NCBI GenBank assembly: GCA_963765955.1
Contig: CAVXYA010000002.1
Location: 124,001-188,000 of the forward strand
Direction of reading: 5' to 3'
Source: JAXDMK01 sp963765955
Lineage (GTDB): Bacteria > Actinomycetota > Acidimicrobiia > Acidimicrobiales > AC-14
DNA: 64,000 nucleotides
Shown: one piece after another, positions 9,150 through 18,433 of the stretch
Position numbering within the stretch: the first letter of the stretch is position 1
Layout: each line of letters starts with the position of its first letter
The notes under the pieces: model-generated
Databases searched by the model: none
Told to the model about the DNA's origin: nothing
What the model saw: the letters and a program-made list of their open reading frames with translations, nothing else
Made by a program: the position numbers and the translations under genes

Positions 9150-9944
9150 CTATGTGGGTATTTCTTTCCGGGGTGCGGGGCCGGCCCCCTCGGGCGCGGC
9201 TCCGGGCAGGTCGGGGGCGGCCTCCGGTTCGAGCCCTGCCGAGGGTTTCACCGGCCGGCGCCCCCGCTCCACCCGCCAGATGCTGAAGGCGGCCGTCGAC
9301 AGGGCCAGCCACGCCACCCCCAGCACCACGCCGCCGACCACGTCACTCAGGAAGTGCACCCCGAGGGCGAGCCGGGTGAAGGCGATGGCCACCACCAGCG
9401 AGACGGTGCCGCCGATCAGCCACGGCCGCCACCGGCGGGCCACCCCCGGCAGGAACACCAGCAACAGGCAGCCGTAGACCACGGTGGACGACATGGCGTG
9501 GCCCGACGGGAAGCTCTTCCCGTGGGCGCTGTGCACCGGATCGAGGAGCACCGGCCGGGGCCGGTCGACGATGACCTTGACCGCGGTGTCGATGAAGCTG
9601 CCGAGCAGGGCGGTGACGATGAGGAAGACCGCCAGCCGCACCCGGCCCGCCCGCAGCAGCACCAGCACCGCGATCGTCGAGACGATCCACAGGCAGATCG
9701 GGCTGCCCAGGTCGGTCACCGCCTTGAGCGCGCTCACGGTCGCCGGGGAGTCCCTCACCCACTCGTGCAGGCGCTCCAGCCCGGCAGTGTCGATCTCGAC
9801 CAGGCGGTTCTCCCCGTTGACCTGGCTCACCAGCCACCCGAAGGGGACTGCCACCAGCACGAACGCCAGGGCGAAGAGCGTCAGGCGCAGTCCGTAGCGC
9901 CCGGCCGGGTCCAGCCGCCGCCGGACCGTGTCGCCCAGGGTCAC
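9150..9944 (-). CDS. PAP2-family membrane phosphatase
   Basis: 264 residues, start GTG 9944. Membrane-bound lipid-phosphate or undecaprenyl-pyrophosphate phosphatase. All three catalytic motifs are visible: KVIVDRPRP (motif 1), FPSGHAMSS (motif 2) and TRLALGVHFLSD (motif 3, Arg and His). About six hydrophobic helices and a Pro/Ala-rich cytosolic tail (residues 230-264) are present. It lies 8 bases after the PAP2/diacylglycerol-kinase gene and 36 bases before the sulfite reductase gene on the same strand, so it may be part of one long leftward operon. Confidence 0.88.
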   Translation of the reverse strand: MTLGDTVRRRLDPAGRYGLRLTLFALAFVLVAVPFGWLVSQVNGENRLVEIDTAGLERLHEWVRDSPATVSALKAVTDLGSPICLWIVSTIAVLVLLRAGRVRLAVFLIVTALLGSFIDTAVKVIVDRPRPVLLDPVHSAHGKSFPSGHAMSSTVVYGCLLLVFLPGVARRWRPWLIGGTVSLVVAIAFTRLALGVHFLSDVVGGVVLGVAWLALSTAAFSIWRVERGRRPVKPSAGLEPEAAPDLPGAAPEGAGPAPRKEIPT

Positions 9945-9951
9945 GCGCCCC

Positions 9952-11393
9952 CTACGGGCCGGGGACGAACACCAGCAGCGGCTCGTCGGCCTTGCAGATG
10001 TCGAACTCCTCGGACCCGTCGAAGGTCTCGCCGTCCCGGGCCAGGCGCAGCGGCCCGTCGGTGGACCGGACGTGCATCCGGCCCACGCACCGCTGCTCGT
10101 AGGCCCGGCACCGCCCGAGCGTCCCGGTGAGCACCGACGCCACCAGGCGGATCCTCGACCAGGGGTGGCCGTGGACGATGCGGACGTCGACGATCCCGTC
10201 GTCGAGCCGCTCCCGCCAGCTGGGACCGAACCCGTCGGGGTGGTAGCGGCAGTTCCCGAGGAAGATCATCCACACCGTCGTCGGCTTGCCGTCGAGCTCC
10301 ACCGCCACCGGCTCGGAGTGGCGCAGCACGTGCACCAGGGCGACCATCATCGCCGGCCACTTCCCGATCCGGCTCTCGAGCTTCTCCCGGGCGTCGACCA
10401 GATCGGTGTAGCTGCCGATGCTGCCCGTGTTGAGGAACGTGCGACCGTCGATCTCGGCCCGGTCGACGGTGACCACCCGTCCGTCGCGCACGGCGGCGGC
10501 GGCGTCGGCGATGGTCTCGACGCCCGAGGGCGTGGGCGAAGTGGTTCAGCGTGCCGCCGGGGACCACCAGCAGGGGGATCTTGTGGGCCGCCGCCACCTC
10601 GGCGGCGGCGTTGACCGTGCCGTCCCCCCCGGCGACGCCGAGGGCATGGGCCCCCTCGGCCGCCTTCTCGAGGGCCTCGAGGAGGTCGTCGCCCGCGCCC
10701 GCGTCGACCTCGACGATCTCGGCTCGGGGCAGCTCGGCCCGGATCTCGTCGGCCACCGTGTCGGCGCTGCCGGCGGACGCGTTCACCACCACCACCAGTC
10801 CCGCCCCGTCGGGGGACGGATCCACGTGCTCGTGGGCGAGGGTGGCCCTCGAATCGGCCGCCTCGTGGGGGGCGACGGGCCACAGCCGGCGGGTGGCGAC
10901 GGCGGCGGCGATCGCCCACCGCCCCGCCCGCCACCACGTCGGTGAGGTGGTGCACGCCGGTGCGCACCCGGGAGTAGGACACCACGCCGGCCAGGGCCAG
11001 GACGGGTGCGGCCACCACCGGCAGCTCCTGGGCCGCCCCGGCCGCGAAGCCCAGGGCGGCGGCGGCGTGGGCCGACGGGAACGACGACGTCCTGGGCTGC
11101 CTGGCACCCCGCAGGCGGGCCGTGATCCCGGAGACCCGCCGGGGCCGGCGCCGGCCGGCGATCAGCTTGATGGGCCCGTTGGAGAGCGCCGAAGCCAGCC
11201 CGGCCGACAGCAGGCCCCGCAGGGCGGCCCGCCGTCCGAACCGTCCGCCGGCGGAGGCGAGGAGGGCGGCGACCGCCCACCACAGCACCGTCCGGTCCGC
11301 GGCCCGGGACGCGAGCGCCGCCAGGCGGTCGGCCGGCCGTGGGCGCCGGGGCCACGACTGGCGGCGGAGGCCGCCGTCACGGGAGCTAGTCAC
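9952..11393 (-). CDS. PAP2 phosphatase fused to diacylglycerol-kinase catalytic domain, two frameshifts
   Basis: A PAP2 domain (GPIKLIAGRRRPRR, TSSFPSAHAAAALGF, SYSRVRTGVHHLTD) is followed by a lipid-kinase domain of the DAGK/sphingosine-kinase family (VVVVNASAGSADTVADEI, then the nucleotide loop GVAGGDGTVNAAAEVA and VPGGTLNHFAHALG). The C-terminal kinase beta domain (GRTFLNTGSIGSYTDLVDAR, FLGNCRYHPDGFGPSWRERL) ends at 9952. The parts lie in three frames; breaks fall near 10918 and 10522 (one extra C would explain the latter). Corrected length is about 480 residues, matching known PAP2-DAGK fusions that act in phospholipid turnover. Start taken as GTG 11393, which overlaps the alternative DUF1206 stop. 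Confidence 0.78.
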
Positions 11394-12261
11394 GGAGGCA
11401 GGGGCAGGGGCAGGAAGCCGCCGGTAGCGGGCCTCGGCGAGGGAGTAGAGACCGAAGGCGGCCAGCCCGAGGGCGACGAAGGAGAGCAGGGTCGGTCCCC
11501 ATGGCCGGGCCGCCAGTCGGCGGAGGGCTCCGTCGACGCCGACCGCGGCATTGGGATCGGTCTGGGCGGCCGCCGCCACCAAGCAGCACGCCGATGAGGA
11601 CGAACACGACCATGCGGGCGATGTTGCCGACCGTACCCAGCCGGAGGATCCACTTCCGCTCGCCGATGTCCATCTCGTGGTTCTTGAGCTTCTTGGCGAA
11701 CTTCTGCTTCCAGCCCCGCCAGCCGACCCAGATGCCGGCGCCCACCACGCCGATGCCGACGGCCGCCACCAGCAGCCGCCCTCCCGGCCACGACAGCACC
11801 CGGGCCGTCCAGTCGGTGGCCGCGTTCTCCGCGCTCTCCCCCTCGTCCGCTCCCACCAGGAGCCTCACCGTGCTGGCGAACAGACCGGTGTAGAGCAGTC
11901 CCCGGGCGGCGTAGCCCAGGCGCTTGAAGGTGGCCTTGCGCCGGTCCTGCTCGTTGGGCGGGCCGATCACCGCCTCCACGAAGCGCCAGAGGGCGTAGCC
12001 GGCGAAGCCGACGGCCAGGGCCACGATCAGCACCTTCCCGAGCGGCTGGCGCACGACGGCCTGGAGCGCCCCCTGCTTGTCGGCCCGCTCGTCGAAGTCG
12101 CCGGTGGCGATGCGCAGGGCCAGGAGGGCGACGACCAGGTACAGGATGCCCCGGGCGACCATCCCGAAGCGGGCCAGGCGCTTGAACCAGTCGTGCGACG
12201 CCACGTCGCCGGCGACGTCCTCGGCCTGATCGACGAGGTCCTCGGTTTGACGATCGGTCAC
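11386..12261 (-). CDS. DUF1206 multi-pass membrane protein, one frameshift
   Basis: DUF1206 protein with three repeats of a two-helix unit, each opening with a G-x-x-A-R-G-like turn: RFGMVARGILYLVVALLALR, GYAARGLLYTGLFAST, and GTVGNIARMVVFVLIG. Function of the family is unknown. The frame changes near 11580, where one extra base splits VLIGVLL from VAAAAQTDPNAAVG; the true C-terminus FGLYSLAEARYRRL is then in the same frame as the PAP2 domain downstream. Whether it stops (TAG at 11386-11388 in the uncorrected frame) or runs on as a fusion cannot be settled here. GTG 12261 gives the typical N-terminus; GTG 12324 is also open but lies 5 bases from the tRNA end. Confidence 0.7.
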   Translation of the reverse strand: MTDRQTEDLVDQAEDVAGDVASHDWFKRLARFGMVARGILYLVVALLALRIATGDFDERADKQGALQAVVRQPLGKVLIVALAVGFAGYALWRFVEAVIGPPNEQDRRKATFKRLGYAARGLLYTGLFASTVRLLVGADEGESAENAATDWTARVLSWPGGRLLVAAVGIGVVGAGIWVGWRGWKQKFAKKLKNHEMDIGERKWILRLGTVGNIARMVVFVLIGVLLGGGGRPDRSQCRGRRRRSPPPTGGPAMGTDPALLRRPRAGRLRSLLPRRGPLPAASCPCPCLRD

Positions 12262-12328
12262 GAGGGCGGTGTCCCCGAGCGGGCCAAACGCAAACTCGGC
12301 CTCGACCGCCGGGCGTCTTTTCACGGGG

Positions 12329-12404
12329 TGGTGGACGCGACTGGACTTGAACCAGCGACCTCCTGCGTGTCGAGCAGGCGCTCTGCCAGCTGAGCTACGC
12401 GTCC
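12329..12404 (-). tRNA. tRNA-Val (GAC) with unusual C33
   Basis: Full cloverleaf: 7-bp acceptor stem (GGACGCG/CGCGTCC), D stem GCTC/GAGC, anticodon stem CCTGC/GCAGG, T stem GCTGG/CCAGT, and an encoded CCA. The 7-base anticodon loop reads TCGACAC, placing GAC at positions 34-36 (valine, GUC/GUU). Position 33, almost always U, is C here. Confidence 0.9.
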
Positions 12405-12462
12405 CGGATGGCGGGGTCGATGATAGTCCGGCTTGATCGGCGGGGGCGGGGAACGCCGGCCT

Positions 12463-15453
12463 TCAGATGGCCCGGCCGTCGTCCTCCCCGGGGACGAACC
12501 CCTGGCGCAGGGTGTTCTCGCTCACCGCCCGGGGCTCGAGGAACTGCAGCAGGTAGTCGGGGCCGCCCGCCTTCGAGCCCACGCCCGACAGGCCGTAGCC
12601 CCCGAACGGGTGGCGGCCGACGATGGCGCCGGTGATCGAGCGGTTGACGTACACGTTCCCCGCCCGCAGCTCGGCCTCGGCCAGGCGGATGTGGGCCGGC
12701 GACCGCGACAGCACCCCGGCGGTGAGGGCGTAGTCGGTGGCGTTGGCCAGCTCGACGGCGGCCTCGAACGTCGACGCCCGCAGCACCGACAGCACCGGTC
12801 CGAAGATCTCCTCGGTGGCCAGGCGGCCGCCGGGGTCGACGTCGGCCACCACGGTCGGCCCCACGAACCATCCCTGGTCGGGCACGTCGTCCCGAGCCGC
12901 CACCACCCGTCCCTCGGACGGCGCCAGCTCGACGTACGACCGCACCCGCTGGTAGGCGTCGGCGTCGATCAGCGGCCCGAGATCGGTGCCCATGTCCCGG
13001 GGATGGCCGACCCGGAGCTGGCGGGACGCCCCCGCCACCCGCTCCACGACCTGGTCGTAGACGGCGTCCACCACGATCAGCCGGGACAGGGCCGAGCACT
13101 TCTGCCCGGCGTAGCCGAAGGCCGATCCCAGGATGACGGGGACGGCCTGGTCGAGGTCGGCGTCGGCGTCGACGACGAGGGCGTTCTTGCCCCCCATCTC
13201 CGCCACCACCCGCTTGACGTGGCGCTGGCCGGGACGGTGGACGGCCGCCGCCTCGATGATGTGCAGCCCGACCGCCTTGGAGCCGGTGAAGGCCACGAAC
13301 GACACGTCGGGGTGCTCGACCAGGTAGGCGCCGACGTCCTCGCCCACGCCGGGCAGGAAGGCCAGCACGCCGGCCGGCAGCCCGCCCGCGACCAGCGCCT
13401 CGACCAGCCTCGACGCCACCGCCGGGGTCTGCTCGGCCGGCTTGAACAGCACCGCGTTGCCCGTCACCAGGGCGGCGGCCACCATTCCGGTGGGGATGGC
13501 GAGGGGGAAGTTCCACGGCGCGATCACCACCCCGATCCCCCGGGCCTGGTAGCGGAGGCGGTTGTGCTCCCCCGGCGGCGACTGCACCGGTCCGCCCCGG
13601 TCGAGGCGCAGCATCTCCCGCCCGTAGTACTCGAGGAAGTCGATGGCCTCGCAGACGTCGGCGTCGGCGTCCTTCCACGGCTTGCCCGCCTCGAACACCT
13701 CGAGCGCGGCGAGGGCGTTGCGCCGGGCCCGCATCCACTCGGCCGCCCGGAACAGCACCGCCGCCCGCTCCCCCGCCGGCTTGCGCCTCCAGGCCGGCCA
13801 CGCCCGGCGGGCCGCCTCCAGGGCGGCGTCGGCCTCGGCCGGACCGCACGACGCCGACTCGGCCACGATCGTGCTCGGCGCGGCCGGGTCGACCGACCGG
13901 ATGACGGCCGCCGTCTCCACCGGCCGACCGTCGATCACCGCCGGCACCCGCACCAGAAGACCCAGGTCGGCCGTGTGCTGCACGACCGCGCCGAACGTGG
14001 CCCGCACCGTGGCCCGCCGCCACTCGGCCAGCGGCTCCGGCTCGTAGTCGGCCGGCGCCCGAGGGTCGGTCGGCGGGCGCCGGGCGGGCCCGTCGGGACC
14101 GGGCAGGGTGTCGACGTCGGGCGGGGCCAGCACCTCGTCCAGGTCCCGCCCTTCGACGAAGCGGCGGCGGACGAAGCTCTCGTTGGCCGTGTTCTCCAGC
14201 AGCCGCCGCACCAGGTAGGCCATCCCCGGCACCAGCTCCCCCACCGGCGCGTACACCCGCAGCCGCATCCCCATGCGCCGCACGGCGGCGTGCAGCGGCT
14301 CCGCCATCCCGTAGAGGAGCTGCACCTCGTAGCCGGCGTCGGGGATGCCCAGGGAGCGCCCGTAGGCGATGGCGTGGCCCAGGGAGCGCAGGTTGTGGCT
14401 GCCGAAGGCGGCCCGCACCTCGCCGTGATGGTCGTGCAGCAGGCGGGTGCACCGCTCGTAGTTGGCGTCGGTCTCGGCCTTGCGCCCGAACACCGGCACC
14501 GGCCAGCCCTCGGCCCGGGCCAGCACCGTCTCGGTGTCCCAGTAGGCGCCCTTGACCAGGCGGACGGTGACGGGTCGGGGCCGGGACGACGAGAAGGCGA
14601 TGACGTCGGCCAGGTCGTCGCGGGAGTCCTTCAGGTAGGCCTGGATGACCACGCCGGCGTCGAGGTCGGCGAACTCGGCCTCCTCGAGCAGCTCCCGGAA
14701 GAGCTGCAGGGTGAGGTCCTTGACGTCGTAGTGCTCGGCGTCGAAGTGCACGAAGGCGCCGCCGGCCATGGCCTGGCGGAGGATCGGCCGGAGGCGGGAC
14801 TTGGCCTGCTCGAGCCCGTCGGCCCGGGTGAGGGGCGAGTAGCGGGCCGAGAGGGCGGTGGGCTTGACGCTCACGTTCACCCTCGGCAGCCGGCCCATGT
14901 CGTCGAACTCGAGGTGGTCGTCGGGAGCCCAGCGGGGTGTCTCGTTGACGAGCGCGGCCAGCAGCCGGCTGACTTTGGCCGCGTACTGGTCGGCCTCGGC
15001 GTCGGTGACCGTCTTCTCCCCGAGGAGGTCGACGGTGAAGGCGCTGCCCTTGCGCCACAGCCGGTGGAGACCCTCCACCGCGTCGGACGGGCCGGTGCCG
15101 ACGATGAACTGCTCCGCCACCCGGGTGATGTTGCGGCGGGCGATGGTGGCCGCCGCCGCCTTGCCGAAGGGCACGTGGTCGGCGACGTCGAGGCCGAGGT
15201 CGAGGACCTTGGGGACGTCCGCCCCCTCGAAGTACTCGTCGAGGTGGCGCATCACGTCGGCGTCGCTGGTCGTGGCCGGGAAGACGTCGACGAAGCGGAA
15301 GAGCTGGGTCTTGAACGACGGGTGCGACATGGCCCACTCGAGCATGCGCTCGGTCCACCGGGAGGACTGCACCACGCCCGACTTGTGGTTGCCGGCCAGC
15401 TCGGCCAGCTGGTGGGCGACGGCCGTCGCGGTCCTGTCGATCGACGATGCCAT
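12463..15453 (-). CDS. putA: bifunctional proline dehydrogenase / P5C dehydrogenase
   Basis: 996 residues; oxidises proline to glutamate in two steps (FAD then NAD+). The N-terminal half is a proline dehydrogenase barrel: VNVSVKPTALSARYSPLTR, HFDAEHYDVKDLTLQLF, VRLVKGAYWDTE and the substrate-binding YEVQLLYGMAEPL. The C-terminal half is an aldehyde dehydrogenase: APWNFPLAIPTGMVAAAL, FTGSKAVG, the Glu in VVAEMGGKNAL, catalytic Cys in GYAGQKCSALSRL and EEIFGPVL. There is no N-terminal ribbon-helix-helix domain, so it is not autoregulatory like enterobacterial PutA. The ATG at 15453 begins MASSIDRTA. It stands alone between tRNA-Val and tRNA-Cys. Confidence 0.94.
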   Translation of the reverse strand: MASSIDRTATAVAHQLAELAGNHKSGVVQSSRWTERMLEWAMSHPSFKTQLFRFVDVFPATTSDADVMRHLDEYFEGADVPKVLDLGLDVADHVPFGKAAAATIARRNITRVAEQFIVGTGPSDAVEGLHRLWRKGSAFTVDLLGEKTVTDAEADQYAAKVSRLLAALVNETPRWAPDDHLEFDDMGRLPRVNVSVKPTALSARYSPLTRADGLEQAKSRLRPILRQAMAGGAFVHFDAEHYDVKDLTLQLFRELLEEAEFADLDAGVVIQAYLKDSRDDLADVIAFSSSRPRPVTVRLVKGAYWDTETVLARAEGWPVPVFGRKAETDANYERCTRLLHDHHGEVRAAFGSHNLRSLGHAIAYGRSLGIPDAGYEVQLLYGMAEPLHAAVRRMGMRLRVYAPVGELVPGMAYLVRRLLENTANESFVRRRFVEGRDLDEVLAPPDVDTLPGPDGPARRPPTDPRAPADYEPEPLAEWRRATVRATFGAVVQHTADLGLLVRVPAVIDGRPVETAAVIRSVDPAAPSTIVAESASCGPAEADAALEAARRAWPAWRRKPAGERAAVLFRAAEWMRARRNALAALEVFEAGKPWKDADADVCEAIDFLEYYGREMLRLDRGGPVQSPPGEHNRLRYQARGIGVVIAPWNFPLAIPTGMVAAALVTGNAVLFKPAEQTPAVASRLVEALVAGGLPAGVLAFLPGVGEDVGAYLVEHPDVSFVAFTGSKAVGLHIIEAAAVHRPGQRHVKRVVAEMGGKNALVVDADADLDQAVPVILGSAFGYAGQKCSALSRLIVVDAVYDQVVERVAGASRQLRVGHPRDMGTDLGPLIDADAYQRVRSYVELAPSEGRVVAARDDVPDQGWFVGPTVVADVDPGGRLATEEIFGPVLSVLRASTFEAAVELANATDYALTAGVLSRSPAHIRLAEAELRAGNVYVNRSITGAIVGRHPFGGYGLSGVGSKAGGPDYLLQFLEPRAVSENTLRQGFVPGEDDGRAI

Positions 15454-15625
15454 CGTCCACCGAATGTTACGGGAGCCCCGCCGCTACGGGCGCCGCTTCT
15501 GAGGCGTTGCGAGTTACCGCGCCGTCTTGATGCCCTCCAGGGGCTTCCAGGCGTGCCACTTCGCCGGCCGGATGCACCGATCCGCCATCGGAGGTCGCCG
15601 ACTCCCGGGTAAGCTCGCCCGAGAG

Positions 15626-15697
15626 GGCGGCGTGGCCGAGTGGTTTAGGCAAGGGCCTGCAAAGCCCTGTACAGCGGTTCGATTCCGCTCGCCGCCT
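15626..15697 (+). tRNA. tRNA-Cys (GCA), integration site
   Basis: 72-base cloverleaf: acceptor GGCGGCG/CGCCGCC, anticodon stem AGGGC/GCCCT with loop CTGCAAA (anticodon GCA), T arm AGCGG-TTCGATT-CCGCT, discriminator T, no encoded CCA. Its 3' half from the anticodon loop on is repeated at 26560 and 33436, so it is the attachment site for the island that follows; the integrating element restores the tRNA end. Confidence 0.95.
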
Positions 15698-16924
15698 CGA
15701 TGCAAAAGTGCTGGTCAGAGCCGGTTTCCGGCCTGACCGGCAGGGACCGCTGGTGACCGCCAGATACCCCGATTTCGTGTCCTACGCGTGTCTTTTGTGT
15801 CCTGGCCGTGTCACGGGGGCCGTCGCTGAGGCCTCCGTCGATGACCCGGAGGGCGGCGCGGAACGTGCGGTCGAGCCCTTCGGCCACGGCCCGATCGAGC
15901 TCGGGGAAGAGGTGCCCGTAGCGGTCGAGGGTGATCTGGACGCTGGCGTGGCCCATCCGGGCCTGGATGGTCTTGGGGTGGCCTCCCTCGGCGATGGCCA
16001 TGGCCACCGCGGTATGTCTGAGGTCGTGGAATCTGACGCCCTCGATGCCGGCCCGCGCCTTGGCCGGCTTCCAGTGGTTGCCGTTGAAGCTCGACGGGTG
16101 GATCGGGTTGCCGGCTCGGTTCGGGAACACCAGCCCGTCGGGTCCCGGCCCGGCTCGCTCCTCCAGTTGGACGGCGAGCAGTTCGGCGAGGAAGGCGGGC
16201 AACGTGATCCGCGCCGGCCGGCGGCGGTCTTGGGCGTCTTCCGCACCCAGGCGCCGTCGAGGATCACGAGCTGCTCGACCACGGTGATGGCCGGCGCGGC
16301 CAGGTCGACACTGCCACGGCGCAGGCCGATCAGCTCCCCCCAGCGCATTCCCGTGTAGGCGGCGGTGTAGACGAGCGTGCGGAACTGCTGTGGCAGCTCC
16401 TCGGCCACCCGCCGCACCTCCTCGGCGTTGAGGAAGCGCATCTCGGTGGCCTCGACCCGGGGGCCGCTGAGGCCGACACAGGGCGACCGGGCCAGCAGCT
16501 CGTGCTCGACGGCGACGTTGAGCACCCGTCGAAGCGTGCGGAAGTGCCGATGGACCGAGCTGGCCGCCAGCCCCTGGCCAAGCTCGTCGTTGATCCAGGC
16601 CCGGACGTCGAGCTTGCGGATCTTGCACATGGCCGTGTCACCGAAGCGGGGAAGCACGTACCGGCGCAGGTCGCGCTCGTAGGTGGCTCGGGTGCTCGGG
16701 TCGAGGTCATGTGCGGTGCGGAGGAACTCCTCGACCCAGTGCGCCAGCTTCGTGGTCCCCAGTGCCGGGTCGACCCACTGGCCCCGCTGCATGTCGGCCC
16801 CGACGCCGTTCAGGAAGCGTTGGGCCTCTGCCTTGGTCTTGAACGTCCGGCTGCGGCTCCGCCCCGACGGATCGCGGTAGCGCGCCCGCCATCTCTTGGT
16901 GTCGGTCTTCTCGATGGATGCCAT
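15645..16924 (-). CDS. tyrosine recombinase/integrase, one frameshift
   Basis: Site-specific integrase of element 1. ATG 16924 opens a 30-residue AP2-like arm-binding start (RWRARYRDPSGRSRSRTF), a SAM-like core-binding domain (FLRTAHDLDPSTRATYERD) and the catalytic domain. The first catalytic Arg is in YTGMRWGELIGLRR. After about 16215 the frame changes; the remaining catalytic residues HDLRHTAVAM (His-x-x-Arg) and GHASVQITLDRYGH (His, Tyr) lie in the other frame. That frame has no stop until 15645 and therefore reads through the attachment core into the antisense of tRNA-Cys. In the excised circle the C-terminus would be different. The uncorrected frame stops at 15782. Confidence 0.85.
15655..15698 (+). 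repeat. attL: 3' end of tRNA-Cys
   Basis: Left attachment site. The 42 bases from 15657 (CTGCAAAG..., anticodon loop) to 15698 recur without mismatch at 26562-26603 and 33436-33477; two more bases match at the middle copy. A repeat that begins in the anticodon loop and runs to the tRNA end is the usual core for tyrosine integrases, and the integrase gene is directly beside it. Confidence 0.9.
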
Positions 16925-16965
16925 GGTCGGCTCCCGACTACAGGCGACGACCGGGCCGTTTCGCT

Positions 16966-17590
16966 TTACGGACGCCGCTCCAGGGTGTCGCGAGTCTGGT
17001 CCACCCAGGCTCGCAACGCTTGGTAGGCGGCATCGTCGATACCGAAGTCGGCCTGGTCGAGGCGGTCCATGCGGCCGAGAGACTCGGCGAGGCGCTCCGG
17101 GCTGAAGCCGCCATCCTTCTGCTCGGCGAGAGCAAGCAGGCGTGGCCAGCCCAGACGCTGGGACAGATCGTAGACGTCGAGGAAGTCGCGCGGCTCAGCC
17201 CGCCCGAACAAGGCGAGGACCTTGTCGGCGGCCAACTCCTCCTGGTCGAGCACCGGCCCGAGATCGCTGGCAACCGCCGGCCGCATGCGGGCGTCCCACG
17301 CCAGGTCGACGAGGGTGTCGGTCGATCCCGTCACCGACCGCCAGTCGCACGAAGGTCTCGGTATCCCTGACGATGGCCACGGTGAGGCCGGCCTCGCCGA
17401 AAGCGATCTCGAGGGCTTGGCGAAGCACGGGGACGTCGGTGGGCGCGGGGGTGAAGAAGTCGAGGTCGTTGGTGGACCGCTCGGTGAGGCCGTGGACCAC
17501 CAGGGCGCCGCCACCAGCGAGGGCGAAGCCTCGGGCCTCGGGAAGGGCGGCGACCATTCGAGCGACCCGCTCCTGAAAGGCGCTCAGCAC
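16966..17590 (-). CDS. nucleotidyltransferase toxin (AbiEii-like), module copy 1, frameshift
   Basis: Minimal nucleotidyltransferase of the AbiEii/DUF6036 type, proposed to inactivate tRNA or another target by nucleotide transfer. The N-terminal part has the GG-x-AL motif and D-x-D metal site (FALAGGGALVVHGLTERST then NDLDFF). The frame changes near 17328; the C-terminal half (LGPVLDQEELAADKVLALFG, RAEPRDFLDVYDLSQRLGW) is in the second frame and ends at 16966. GTG 17590 overlaps the antitoxin stop by 7 bases, the same junction as in copies 2 and 3. Corrected length about 208 residues, equal to intact copy 2 at 30448-31077. Confidence 0.75.
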
Positions 17591-18123
17591 CGGATCGCAT
17601 CCGCCCGAGTCGCGAACCAACGGTCCCAGGCGGCACGGACGTGGTCGGGCAGGACCAGCTCGTCCCAGAGGTCGACAAGTTCGTCGACGCTCACGAAGTG
17701 CCGGACATCGTCCTCGGTCCCCTCGCGCAGCACCTGCTCGTAGACGCGGGCGCGGTCGCGTCGCTTGTCGAGGTCGTAGGTCCGAGGAGGCCCGCTCCAC
17801 CGGATGTGCGGCGGCAACTCGACGACGCCGACGGCCTTGGCCTCGTCGGCGTCGGCGATGTCATCCGGGATCGCCACCGGCCGCGTGGTGGCCGACTCCC
17901 GTCCCGTACGGCGTGCCGGCACCGCATCGACGGTGAGGCGCTGACCGCAGACGCCGAGCAGGCGGTCGAGCGTGCGCAGGTCGGGCAGCACCCGGCCGGT
18001 CTCGTAGCGGGCCACGGCCGCCTGCGATGTCTCGCCGGCGCGGGCCAGCTCCCGCTGGCTCATTCCCGCGCTGCTACGAGCTCGCCGGAGAAGGTCGCCG
18101 ACTGCGACGGCCGGATCGGTCAT
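17584..18123 (-). CDS. antitoxin with XRE helix-turn-helix, module copy 1
   Basis: 179 residues. Residues 6-62 are an XRE/Cro DNA-binding domain (LLRRARSSAGMSQRELARAG, ETSQAAVARYETGRVLPDL) that probably autorepresses the operon. Residues 80-179 form a second domain shared with copies 2 and 3, with the hallmark RVYEQVLREGTEDDVRHFV followed by LWDELVLPDHVR. That domain is likely the toxin-neutralising part because it is the only part kept in the other two copies. The toxin gene starts 7 bases before its stop. The excisionase-like gene overlaps its 5' end by 50 bases. Confidence 0.75.
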   Translation of the reverse strand: MTDPAVAVGDLLRRARSSAGMSQRELARAGETSQAAVARYETGRVLPDLRTLDRLLGVCGQRLTVDAVPARRTGRESATTRPVAIPDDIADADEAKAVGVVELPPHIRWSGPPRTYDLDKRRDRARVYEQVLREGTEDDVRHFVSVDELVDLWDELVLPDHVRAAWDRWFATRADAIRC

Positions 18124-18364
18124 CCCTCCATGATGCCTGATCAGGCGTCGTTCGCTGAGGACTTCTGTCGGTCGGCACCCGAGCCGTACCGAGCCACGCT
18201 TCGATCTCGGCGGGGTCGAAGCGCAAGAGATGCCCGAACTTGATGAACGGAACCCGCCTCTCGGCGACCAGCCGACGGACGTAGCGGTGGTTGACGCCGA
18301 GGCGCTCGGCGAGAGCGGGCAGGTCCATCAGCGGCAGCCGGTCGTTCTTGGTCGTGGTCGACAT
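18074..18364 (-). CDS. excisionase-like helix-turn-helix protein, element 1
   Basis: 96 residues with a MerR-like/HTH_17 DNA-binding domain at residues 12-60: LPALAERLGVNHRYVRRLVA then VPFIKFGHLLRFDPAEIEAW. Proteins of this kind act as excisionases or regulators in actinobacterial integrative elements. The basic C-terminal tail overlaps the antitoxin gene. It lies between the relaxase and the toxin-antitoxin pair, the same position as the related protein at 29334-29573 in element 2. Confidence 0.75.
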   Translation of the reverse strand: MSTTTKNDRLPLMDLPALAERLGVNHRYVRRLVAERRVPFIKFGHLLRFDPAEIEAWLGTARVPTDRSPQRTTPDQASWRDDRSGRRSRRPSPASS

Positions 18365-18433
18365 GGTCGGTCTCCTTCGGAAGTCCTCACCTGAACTAGG
18401 CCGCTGGGCGCCGCGAAATCTCGCGACGCACCG

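Noticed and set aside
12395..15612. Frames over 1,000 codons on both strands across putA
   Set aside because: They are shadows of putA; only the 996-residue frame contains the dehydrogenase motifs.
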